DNA from: CAWEEP01 sp963808125
Lineage (GTDB): Bacteria > Chloroflexota > Dormibacteria > Aeolococcales > Aeolococcaceae
Direction: 5' to 3'
Length of the DNA: 64,000 bases
Assembly (NCBI GenBank): GCA_963808125.1
Contig: CAWEEP010000071.1
Location: 1 to 64,000 of the forward strand
Translations under genes and position numbers: made by a program
Notes under the pieces: generated by a model
What the model was told of the DNA's origin: nothing
The model's input: only the letters and a program-made list of their open reading frames with translations
The model's database searches: none
Shown: piece by piece, positions 44,159-52,364 of the stretch
Layout of the letters: each line of letters begins with the position of its first letter
Numbering within the stretch: position 1 is the first letter of the stretch

Positions 44159-44545
44159 CCGATGATTGGAGTGCGCCGGCGCCGGAAAGTCCGGGTCATT
44201 GCCGGACCGGGCCCTAGGTCGCCTATCCGCTTCGGGGTAGGTGCGTGCTCTCATAGCCCTCAACCTCGCCGGATACAACACGACGGCGCTCCCTCCGGCA
44301 ACTAGCGACGTCGGTCCCTCCGCAAGGCGACGAGGGGAGCATGGCTCTGTTCGGACTTGGCTGGATACTCCCCAATGTACCGATCTTTGACCCGGATGTC
44401 CCTGCGTAAGTGATGCATTTGCACTATGGCGAATAAGTCTATTCGCTATCACCTCTTATCGAGCCGGGGGCTCGGGACCCCGCAAGACTCTCACACCTGT
44501 GTTTAACCCGGCAAGCCCCCAGGCAGGTTCTTCCGCACCCTGCTA
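44159..44545. other. Intergenic upstream of the secreted-protein gene, with an inverted repeat
   Basis: No gene supported, apart from a possible 32-residue N-terminal extension of the secreted protein. GCGAATA-AGTC-TATTCGC at 44429-44446 is a perfect 7-bp inverted repeat and could be an operator or RNA hairpin; no T-run follows it. Confidence 0.35.
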
Positions 44546-45703
44546 GTGTCCTGTACCGGAGATAGCTGGTAAAATAAGGGGGCCTCGTTCCGCTACCCGG
44601 AGGGCTCCTGCATGCATCCCAGTCGAGGTCGTCCGAAGGCTGCGCTGGCGGGCACCCCGGAGGACCGCCAGATCCTCGAGCGGTGGACCCGGCGGCGCAC
44701 CACGGCGCAGGGTTTGGCCTTGCGCTCTCGGATCGTGCTCGGTTGTGCGAGCGGGGTGACCAACATGCAGGTCGCCGAGGAACTGCAGGTCACCAACGCC
44801 ACGGTCGGCAAATGGCGGTCCCGGTTCATCAGTGGCGGGGTTGCCGGCCTGCTCGACGCGCCCCGCAGTGGCGCCCCGCGCAAGATCAGCGATGACCGGG
44901 TCGAGGCGGTGGTGGTGAAGTCCCTGGAGTCCACGCCCCGCGACGCCACCCACTGGAGCACCAGGTCGATGGCGGCGACGAGTGGGCTCAGCCACACCAG
45001 CGTGCAGCGGATCTGGCAGGCCTTCGGCTTGCAGCCCCACCGCAGCGAGTATTTCAAGCTCTCCACCGACCCGCAGCTGGTCGAGAAGGTGCGCGACATC
45101 GTCGGTCTCTACCTCAACCCCCCCGACCGCGCCCTGGTGCTCTGCGTCGACGAGAAGACGCAGATCCAAGCTCTCGACCGCAGCCAGCCGATGCTGCCCA
45201 TGGCACCGGGCCAGGTCGAGCGCCAGACCCACGACTACCGGCGCCACGGCACCACCTCGCTGTTCGCCGCCCTCGACGTCGCCACCGGCAAGGTGATCGG
45301 CCAAGTCCGTCGGCGCCACCGCGCCGTCGAGTTCCGGGCCTTCCTCGACCGCATCGATCAGGAGGTGCCCGAGGAGTTCGACCTGCACCTGGTGCTGGAC
45401 AACCTGAGCACCCACAAGACGCCGTCGATCCAGCGCTGGCTGCTGCAGCACCCGCGCTTTCAGCTCCACTTCACCCCGACCTACTCCTCGTGGATCAACC
45501 AGGTCGAGCGCTGGTTCGCCGAGCTGACGCGCAAGCAGCTGCGCCGCGGCGTGCACCGCAGCACCCGGGCGCTGGAGGACGACATCCGCCTCTACCTCGC
45601 CACCTGCAACGACGATCCGCATCCCTTCGTCTGGGTCAAGACCGCTGATGAGATCCTGGCCAGCATTGAACGGTTTTGTCTACGAATCTCCGGTACAGGA
45701 CAC
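44546..45703 (+). mobile_element. IS630-family insertion sequence, copy 1
   Basis: Perfect terminal inverted repeats GTGTCCTGTACCGGAGAT / ATCTCCGGTACAGGACAC, flanked by TA dinucleotides (44544-44545 and 45704-45705), the IS630 target duplication. It encodes an intact transposase. Confidence 0.93.
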
Positions 45704-45706
45704 TAG
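44612..45706 (+). CDS. IS630-family transposase, copy 1
   Basis: A 364-residue DDE transposase. N-terminal HTH domains (TNMQVAEELQVTNATVGKWR, GLSHTSVQRIWQAFGLQ) bind the ends. The catalytic residues lie in LCVDEKTQIQAL, LVLDNLSTHK and SSWINQVERWFAEL. Intact and probably active. The stop TAG uses the TA target duplication plus the next host base, so termination depends on the insertion site. Confidence 0.93.
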   Translation: MHPSRGRPKAALAGTPEDRQILERWTRRRTTAQGLALRSRIVLGCASGVTNMQVAEELQVTNATVGKWRSRFISGGVAGLLDAPRSGAPRKISDDRVEAVVVKSLESTPRDATHWSTRSMAATSGLSHTSVQRIWQAFGLQPHRSEYFKLSTDPQLVEKVRDIVGLYLNPPDRALVLCVDEKTQIQALDRSQPMLPMAPGQVERQTHDYRRHGTTSLFAALDVATGKVIGQVRRRHRAVEFRAFLDRIDQEVPEEFDLHLVLDNLSTHKTPSIQRWLLQHPRFQLHFTPTYSSWINQVERWFAELTRKQLRRGVHRSTRALEDDIRLYLATCNDDPHPFVWVKTADEILASIERFCLRISGTGH

Positions 45707-45726
45707 TCAACGTCTAGGATGGTCTA

Positions 45727-46884
45727 GTGTCCTGTACCGGAGATAGCTGGTAAAATAAGGGGGCCTCGTTCCGCTACCCGGAGGGCTCCTGCATGCATCC
45801 CAGTCGAGGTCGTCCGAAGGCTGCGCTGGCGGGCACCCCGGAGGACCGCCAGATCCTCGAGCGGTGGACCCGGCGGCGCACCACGGCGCAGGGTTTGGCC
45901 TTGCGCTCTCGGATCGTGCTCGGTTGTGCGAGCGGGGTGACCAACATGCAGGTCGCCGAGGAACTGCAGGTCACCAACGCCACGGTCGGCAAATGGCGGT
46001 CCCGGTTCATCAGTGGCGGGGTTGCCGGCCTGCTCGACGCGCCCCGCAGTGGCGCCCCGCGCAAGATCAGCGATGACCGGGTCGAGGCGGTGGTGGTGAA
46101 GTCCCTGGAGTCCACGCCCCGCGACGCCACCCACTGGAGCACCAGGTCGATGGCGGCGACGAGTGGGCTCAGCCATACCAGCGTGCAGCGGATCTGGCAG
46201 GCCTTCGGCTTGCAGCCCCACCGCAGCGAGTATTTCAAGCTCTCCACCGACCCGCAGCTGGTCGAGAAGGTGCGCGACATCGTCGGTCTCTACCTCAACC
46301 CCCCCGACCGCGCCCTGGTGCTCTGCGTCGACGAGAAGACGCAGATCCAAGCTCTCGACCGCAGCCAGCCGATGCTGCCCATGGCACCGGGCCAGGTCGA
46401 GCGCCAGACCCACGACTACCGGCGCCACGGCACCACCTCGCTGTTCGCCGCCCTCGACGTCGCCACCGGCAAGGTGATCGGCCAAGTCCGTCGGCGCCAC
46501 CGCGCCGTCGAGTTCCGGGCCTTCCTCGACCGCATCGATCAGGAGGTGCCCGAGGAGTTCGACCTGCACCTGGTGCTGGACAACCTGAGCACCCACAAGA
46601 CGCCGTCGATCCAGCGCTGGCTGCTGCAGCACCCGCGCTTTCAGCTCCACTTCACCCCGACCTACTCCTCGTGGATCAACCAGGTCGAGCGCTGGTTCGC
46701 CGAGCTGACGCGCAAGCAGCTGCGCCGCGGCGTGCACCGCAGCACCCGGGCGCTGGAGGACGACATCCGCCTCTACCTCGCCACCTGCAACGACGATCCG
46801 CATCCCTTCGTCTGGGTCAAGACCGCTGATGAGATCCTGGCCAGCATTGAACGGTTTTGTCTACGAATCTCCGGTACAGGACAC
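45727..46884 (+). mobile_element. IS630-family insertion sequence, copy 2
   Basis: Same terminal repeats and TA flanks (45725-45726, 46885-46886) as copy 1, displaced by 1181 bp. One synonymous difference from copy 1 was noticed. Confidence 0.93.
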
Positions 46885-46887
46885 TAG
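45793..46887 (+). CDS. IS630-family transposase, copy 2
   Basis: 364 residues with a protein sequence identical to copy 1 and the same D, D, E motifs; nucleotide T at 46176 replaces C. Two intact adjacent copies could act together and mobilise or delete the segment between them. Confidence 0.93.
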   Translation: MHPSRGRPKAALAGTPEDRQILERWTRRRTTAQGLALRSRIVLGCASGVTNMQVAEELQVTNATVGKWRSRFISGGVAGLLDAPRSGAPRKISDDRVEAVVVKSLESTPRDATHWSTRSMAATSGLSHTSVQRIWQAFGLQPHRSEYFKLSTDPQLVEKVRDIVGLYLNPPDRALVLCVDEKTQIQALDRSQPMLPMAPGQVERQTHDYRRHGTTSLFAALDVATGKVIGQVRRRHRAVEFRAFLDRIDQEVPEEFDLHLVLDNLSTHKTPSIQRWLLQHPRFQLHFTPTYSSWINQVERWFAELTRKQLRRGVHRSTRALEDDIRLYLATCNDDPHPFVWVKTADEILASIERFCLRISGTGH

Positions 46888-47010
46888 TCAACGTCTAGGA
46901 TGGTCTAGGGAGAGGGGACTCCCGGAGCATGTCGACGGCCGACAACGAGATGGGCACGCGGATGGCCACTGCTGGGCTCGCGGCGCTGATCGAGGCGGGA
47001 TGAGGGCGGT

Positions 47011-50000
47011 TCAGCCTCCGACCGGGGAGAGCCGGGCCTCGGCGACGGCGAAGATCTTCACCCCCGCCTCGTCGAAGCGGATGACCACCTCCTCCCCCGC
47101 GCGGGTCATGGTGCTCTTGAGGATCGTCCCGGTCCCGTACTTGGGATGCTCGGCGCGCATGCCCTCCTTCCAGCGCTGGGGGGCGATCTCCACGGGATTG
47201 GGCCGCACCGCATGGGCGTGGACGGCCACTCGGATGGCGCCCGGACCTCTGAGCTGCTCGACCGGCGCGCTCCCCGGGCGGCGGACAATCTCCAGCTGAT
47301 CGGCGGGGATGTCGCTGAGGAAGCGCGACGGCTGCGCCAGCTGGGCGCTGCCGTAGAGGTGACGGCGGAAGGCGTGGAGGAGGTAGAGGCGGTGCTGCGC
47401 CCGCGTGATGCCGACGTAGGCGAGCCGCCGCTCCTCGGCGATGCCCTCGTCGCCCTCCTCCAGGGCGCGCACATGGGGCAGCAGCCCCTCCTCCAAACCG
47501 GCCAGGAAGACGACGGGGAACTCCAGGCCCTTGACCATGTGGAGGGTGATCAGCGTGACGCCGCCGGCGCTCTCGTCGAGGCTGTCGACGTCGCTGACCA
47601 GAGCGACGTTCTCCAGGAACTGGTGCAGGCCCTCCGGCGGGGGCACGTCCGCGTACTCTTCGGAGTAGCCGATCAGCTCGGTGACGTTGGCCCAGCGATC
47701 CTCGCCTTCCTTGGCGTCGGCGGTCAGCATCGACTGGTAGCCGGTCTCGTCGAGGATGCGCTCCACCAGGCGGGGCAGGGGCAGCTGTCCGCTGAGCCCC
47801 GAGAGGCGGTCGATGAGCGCCGCGAAGGCGGCCAGCGCCTGGGTCGCGGCGGGGCCCAGCGCCAACTCGCCCTCCAGGTGCTCCGCCGCCTCCAGGGGGG
47901 CGATGTGGCGGCGGCGGGCGATCCGCTCCAGCTCGCTGACGGTGTGATCGCCGATCTTGCGGCGGGGGACGTTGACCACCCGCGAGAAGGCGACGGAATC
48001 GCGGGGGTTGAGCGCCAGACGCAGATAGGCGAGGACGTCCTTGATCTCCTTGCGATCGTAGAAGCGGACGCCGCCCACCAGCTTGTAGGGGATGCCGCGG
48101 CGGACGAAGACGTCCTCGAAAGCGCGTGACTGGGCGTTGGTGCGGTAGAGCACGGCGAAGTCGGCGAGCGAGCTCCCCTGCGTGCCGATGAGCCGTTCGA
48201 TCTCCGAGCAGACCGCCAGCGCCTCCTCGCGCTCGTCGTAGACGGGGATCAACCGCACCGCGGCGCCGCCGCCGCGCTCCGTCCACAGGCGCTTCGCAGC
48301 ACGGTCCTCGTTGAGCCGGATGACGGAGTGCGCGATGTCGAGGATCGGCTGCGTGGAGCGGTAGTTCTGCTCCAGGGTCACGATGCGCGCGTCCGGATAG
48401 TCGCGCTTGAAGTCGAGGATGTTCCGGATGTCAGCGCCACGCCACCCATAGACCGAGTTATGGGTGACCAGGCCGCCGGCGATGAAGTTGTGGGCGTGCT
48501 CCACGTCGATGTCGAATACCTGCCGGCGTTCGGCAAGCCGCTCGACAGCGGCGACGACGTCGTAGCCGCAGCCCTCATCGAACATCACCATGCCCGGGCA
48601 CACGGAATCGGCCCGGGTGGCCGGGAGGGAGTTGGAGGTTCGCAGGCCATCCTCGGGAGCGCCGAACCGCCCTTTCACCACGATGACCCCGTTCAGGGCG
48701 TCCTTCAGCTGGGCGGCCGTCTGCATGACGGTCGCCATGTCCTTGAACACCGTCTCACACCTCCAACTGGAGGACGACGCGCCGTGGGCGGGACGGACGC
48801 GAAGGCCCAGTCCGCGGATGGCTTCGGCGCCCTGCTCGTCATTCCCCCCCACCGCGATCAGGTGCATGGGGGTTGCACCGCGACGGTCGGCGCACAGGGT
48901 CACCACGATGTTGCGGGGGCTGCTGTCCCGGGAGCGTGGGCGGTAGTGGGGATGCTCCGGCGACAGCCCGCGCTCCTGGAGCAACCGCAGCCCGGCAGCT
49001 TCGGTGTCGAAGGCTGCGAACACCGCGCCCAGCCGGCCGGCATCGTGGACCAGTCCGTTCGTGGACCCGCCCTTTCGCGGCACGAAGGGCAGGGTGGGAA
49101 TCTGGTAGCGGAGGGAGCTGACGTACTCGTCTTCGCGAGCGTCGTTCTCGCAACTGTGAACCGCCACCATCCAGAGGGCGTCTGCTCCCTCCTGGATTGC
49201 CCGCTGCCGGAAGCCGACCACCGCCTTGGCCTGACCCCGCGTATAGACCTGGGAAGTTCCGATACGGTAGCCCACGCCAGCCCTGTGCATCAGATAGACG
49301 AAGTGGTAGTTGGGGGACAGCCCAAGCCGGTAGCCGGCGAAGTGGACGTGCTCTGGCGTGCTCACCACCTCGCGACCCGCGGCCGTCCGGATGCGCACGG
49401 TCTCAAGCGCCTCGCGCTGCGACACGCGAAGCACCCGCTCCGGCTTGACGCGACCGCTGCCGGCGGCCGAGCGGACCATGTCGCCCGGCTGGATCGCCTC
49501 GATTGGCTTGTCCGAACCGTCAGCCATGCTCACCTTGGTTCCCGCCACGAGACACTGGTCATCGTCGCCCACGACCGTGAGGTTGCGGTGTCGCTCCGCC
49601 AGCAGCGACACCATCAGGTACTGGGCGTGGTTGGTGTCCTGGTACTCGTCGACGAAGATGTGGCGCCAGAGGTTCCGGTAGTGCTCCAGGACGGGCGGCA
49701 CGTCACGCAGCAGCTGCACCGTGCGCATGAGCAGATCGTCGAAGTCCAGCGCGGACGCCGACGCCATCTCCTCGTCGTAGGCGCGGTAGACGCGCGCCAC
49801 CTCGTTCTCCCAGAAGCCGCTGGCCCGCGACGCCAGAGCGCCGGCGTCGAGCAGCTCATTCTTGGCGGCGCTGATCGCGTGGACGACCTTGGCGGGGGCG
49901 ACACGCTTGTCATCGGCGCCGATCGCCTGCATGGCCCGGCGCACCGCTGCGAGGCGGTCGGCCTCGTCGTAGATGACGAAGTTGGAGGGGATGCCAACGG

Positions 50001-50322
50001 CGTCGCCGTCGCGGCGCAGCACGCGCGCTCCGATGCCGTGGAAGGTGCCCAGCCACATGCCGGCGACCGGCGCACCCAGCAGTGCCTCGACCCGGCCGCG
50101 CATCTCCCGCGCCGCCTTGTTGGTGAAGGTGACGGCGAGGATCTCCTGGGGACGGATGCCCCGGGTGGCGATGACATAGGCAATGCGGTGGGTGAGCACC
50201 CTGGTCTTGCCGCTGCCGGCGCCGGCGAAGATGAGGAGGGGGCCGTCCGGCGCCTCGACCGCCTCGCGCTGCGCCGGGTTGAGGGCCGCCAGCAGGTCCG
50301 CCGCGCCTGCGCCGGAACTCAC
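47011..50322 (-). CDS. pcrA: UvrD/PcrA-type DNA helicase precursor containing an intein
   Basis: 1103-residue precursor; after splicing about 737 residues, the usual PcrA/UvrD length. It is an SF1A 3'-5' helicase of repair and replication. Motif I is FAGAGSGKTRVL, motif II is FVDEYQDTN, and motif III is VGDDDQ|SVYGWRGAD, split by the intein after Gln256. Downstream motifs include VTLEQNYRST, VTLITLHMVKGLEFPVVFLA and EERRLAYVGITRA. The C-terminal PcrA tail (KYGTGTILKS) is present. The start is GTG 50322. The 3' end is 104 bp from the flank of the IS630 tandem array. Confidence 0.95.
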   Translation of the reverse strand: MSSGAGAADLLAALNPAQREAVEAPDGPLLIFAGAGSGKTRVLTHRIAYVIATRGIRPQEILAVTFTNKAAREMRGRVEALLGAPVAGMWLGTFHGIGARVLRRDGDAVGIPSNFVIYDEADRLAAVRRAMQAIGADDKRVAPAKVVHAISAAKNELLDAGALASRASGFWENEVARVYRAYDEEMASASALDFDDLLMRTVQLLRDVPPVLEHYRNLWRHIFVDEYQDTNHAQYLMVSLLAERHRNLTVVGDDDQCLVAGTKVSMADGSDKPIEAIQPGDMVRSAAGSGRVKPERVLRVSQREALETVRIRTAAGREVVSTPEHVHFAGYRLGLSPNYHFVYLMHRAGVGYRIGTSQVYTRGQAKAVVGFRQRAIQEGADALWMVAVHSCENDAREDEYVSSLRYQIPTLPFVPRKGGSTNGLVHDAGRLGAVFAAFDTEAAGLRLLQERGLSPEHPHYRPRSRDSSPRNIVVTLCADRRGATPMHLIAVGGNDEQGAEAIRGLGLRVRPAHGASSSSWRCETVFKDMATVMQTAAQLKDALNGVIVVKGRFGAPEDGLRTSNSLPATRADSVCPGMVMFDEGCGYDVVAAVERLAERRQVFDIDVEHAHNFIAGGLVTHNSVYGWRGADIRNILDFKRDYPDARIVTLEQNYRSTQPILDIAHSVIRLNEDRAAKRLWTERGGGAAVRLIPVYDEREEALAVCSEIERLIGTQGSSLADFAVLYRTNAQSRAFEDVFVRRGIPYKLVGGVRFYDRKEIKDVLAYLRLALNPRDSVAFSRVVNVPRRKIGDHTVSELERIARRRHIAPLEAAEHLEGELALGPAATQALAAFAALIDRLSGLSGQLPLPRLVERILDETGYQSMLTADAKEGEDRWANVTELIGYSEEYADVPPPEGLHQFLENVALVSDVDSLDESAGGVTLITLHMVKGLEFPVVFLAGLEEGLLPHVRALEEGDEGIAEERRLAYVGITRAQHRLYLLHAFRRHLYGSAQLAQPSRFLSDIPADQLEIVRRPGSAPVEQLRGPGAIRVAVHAHAVRPNPVEIAPQRWKEGMRAEHPKYGTGTILKSTMTRAGEEVVIRFDEAGVKIFAVAEARLSPVGG
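48457..49554 (-). other. Intein within PcrA helicase motif III (366 residues)
   Basis: Begins at Cys257 (CLVAGTKVSMADGSDKPIEA, block A) and ends ...DVEHAHNFIAGGLVTHN before Ser of the host, giving the Cys1 / His-Asn / Ser+1 chemistry needed for splicing. Block B is seen in STPEHVHFAGY. About 230 residues lie between the splicing halves, enough for a homing endonuclease, but no clear LAGLIDADG motif was found; RNIVVTLCADRRGATPMH may be part of a degenerate one. Insertion in the conserved DDDQ-S motif matches a known hot spot for helicase inteins. Confidence 0.93.
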
Positions 50323-50416
50323 CTCGACGTTGCCGGGGACGGGGACCGGGGACAGGGGAGCACCGGCCGATGATACGGGCCGGGGGCGCTGTCGCTCCGG
50401 GTCGGGGCGGGGGTCC

Positions 50417-52205
50417 TCAGGCGGCGACGAGCACGTCGCGCAGCCGGGCCGGACGGCCGAGAGCCCACCCCTGGCCCAGGGTGGCGCCGAGGTCGCGCAT
50501 GCGGATGCAATCCTCGGCGGTCTGGACCCCCTCGGCGATGACTTTCCCGCCGAGGCTGCGGGCGATCTCGATCAGGCCCCGGATGACGGCCGCGGAGCCG
50601 ACGTCGTCGGCGGTCTGCACCAGGCTCTTGGCGATCTTGATGAACTCGGGGCGGACGGCGGCGAGCGCCTCGATGGTCGAGAGACCCTCGCCGACGTCGT
50701 CCATGGCGAACCGGAATCCCGCGCTGCGGAAGAGGGCGCAGGCGTCGGCGAAGCGGCCGAGCCGGGTGATCTGCTCGTTGACCTCGAGGACGATCTGGTC
50801 CGGCCGGAGGACGGCCTCGCTGAGCTGGTGGACCATGGCGTCGAGGTCGCGGTCGGGGTCCACCAGGGCGCCGACGCTGACGTTGATGAAGAGCAGGCCG
50901 CCCGGGGCGAGAAGGAGATGGGCCCCATCCATGGCCGCGCGCTGGCAGAGGGCCTCCAGCTCTCGGGTGATGCCGAGGCGGCGGGCGGCGACGAACATGC
51001 CTTCCACCTCGGTGTCGGCGGGCGCCAGCGACGGCCGCGCCAGCGCCTCGAAGCCGAAGAGGCCGTTGTGCGCCAGCTCGCGGATGGGCTGGTACACCGA
51101 TTCGATCTCGCCTCTGGCGACGATGGTGGGCACCAAGTCGAGCCAGCTGCCGGCGCCGAGCGACGGCACCCTCGTCGACGACGACGCGCGCGTGGCCCGC
51201 CGACCGCCCCGCTGTCTCGAGGGCGCGGAGGGCGCGGTTCATGAGGTCGTCGGCCGTCTCGCGCCGGTCCCACAGGGCGATGCCGGCGCTGATGGTGCAG
51301 CCGTGCGGCAGGTCGTGCTCCAGCTCGCGAACACGGGCGGTGGCACCGCCGGTGCTGAGACCCTCGAGGAGGATGGCGAACTCGTCGGCGCCGACCCGGG
51401 CGATGTAGGAGAGGCCGGGCTGGTCCGGATCGTCGCGCTGGGCGAAGCGGAGCGCCGTGGCCGTGTCGGTGAGCAGCCGGTCACCCGCCGCGTGGCCCCA
51501 GTCCTCGTTGTAGATGCTGAAGTTGTCGAGATCCAGAACGGCCACCGCCAGGGGCAGGCCGTTCCGGCCGGCGGCCTCGAGGCGCCGCGGCAGCTCACCC
51601 TCCCAGGCACGGTGGTTGGGGCAGTTGGTCAGGAAGTCGGTGTACGCCACCGAGGCGAGACGGGCGGCGTCGACCGACTGGCGGCCCCGCACCCGCACCA
51701 CCAGGGCCACGACGATGGCCACCAGGGTGGCCAGCACGACGTAGGCGGCGCGCTGCAGGTCGTCACCCTGCTGGACGATGACCACCGACACGCCGCACTC
51801 GGCGGCGGCGAGGCAGATCCCCCAGGCCAGCGCCCGGCCGCCGTGGCGCAGGGCCAGCCAGACGAGCGGCAGGACGACGACGATCGAGATGGCTGCGGCG
51901 CCGCCGGAGCCGTAGCCGACGATGAGGCCGAGAACCATGACGATGGCGATGTAGGGGCAGGCCATCTGGGCCTGCCGGGGCAGGCGCTCCAAGGGGGTGG
52001 CGAGGGAGCAGAGGGCGAGGAGGAAGAGGACGAGGGGGACGGCCCACCAGGGGCGGGAGGCGGACGAGCCCGACGGGGTGAGGGAGAGCAGGAGGCCGGT
52101 GATGAGGAACCAGCCGGCGGTCGCGCCTCGCATCACCATGCCGTCGTTGTCCTCCGCCGCGCGCGCGAACGGCTTGAGGATGCGGGCGGGGAACCGCTCA
52201 ACCAT
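50417..52205 (-). CDS. Membrane-bound GGDEF-EAL cyclic-di-GMP protein, with a frameshift
   Basis: About 596 residues in two frames. Residues 1-170 contain several membrane helices. The GGDEF domain shows YTDFLTNCPNHRAWE, AVLDLDNFSIYNEDWGHAAG and RVGADEFAILLEG (GADEF in place of GGDEF). Near 51170, within GACGAGGGTGCC, the frame shifts and the EAL domain continues: YQPIRE, GFEALARPSL, LFINVSVGAL, IVLEVNEQI, FAMDDVGEG, FIKIAKSL, VIAEGVQTAED and LGQGWALGRP, all catalytic positions retained. Cyclic-di-GMP hydrolysis is therefore likely, synthesis less certain. A single fused gene with an indel is preferred over two genes, as no stop separates the parts. Confidence 0.8.
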
Positions 52206-52364
52206 GCCCGACGTAGGGTAACCGTCACGCCCGCGTCACTCAGAACGAGTACGTCGCGTCCCCGTCACGGTTTCACCGGCGTCGTAAGAACCGGGCCGCC
52301 CGGATCGAACAAAGACCAGTCATCGGGCCGATCGGCCTGTGACGGGGCGGGACCGAAGGATCAA

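Larger units (their letters stand above)
44544..46907. repeat. Tandem duplication of an 1181-bp unit (IS630 plus 23-bp flank)
   Basis: Units 44546-45726 and 45727-46907 are nearly identical. Each comprises the 1158-bp IS630 copy plus a 23-bp flank TAGTCAACGTCTAGGATGGT(CTA). Because the host flank is repeated, the array arose by tandem duplication of IS plus flank rather than two independent insertions. One substitution (C at 44995, T at 46176, synonymous) was seen on reading. Confidence 0.85.

Noticed and set aside
44544..46907. Treating the two IS630 copies as a pure assembly duplication
   Set aside because: A single synonymous difference (44995 versus 46176) separates them, although long reads are still needed for proof.
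46928..47002. Short + strand frame (24 codons) between the IS630 array and pcrA
   Set aside because: Too short, no ribosome binding site and no recognisable similarity; could be the tail of a displaced gene but unsupported.
48328..50373. 681-residue + strand frame opposite pcrA
   Set aside because: No recognisable domain, and it covers the well-conserved helicase and intein on the other strand.
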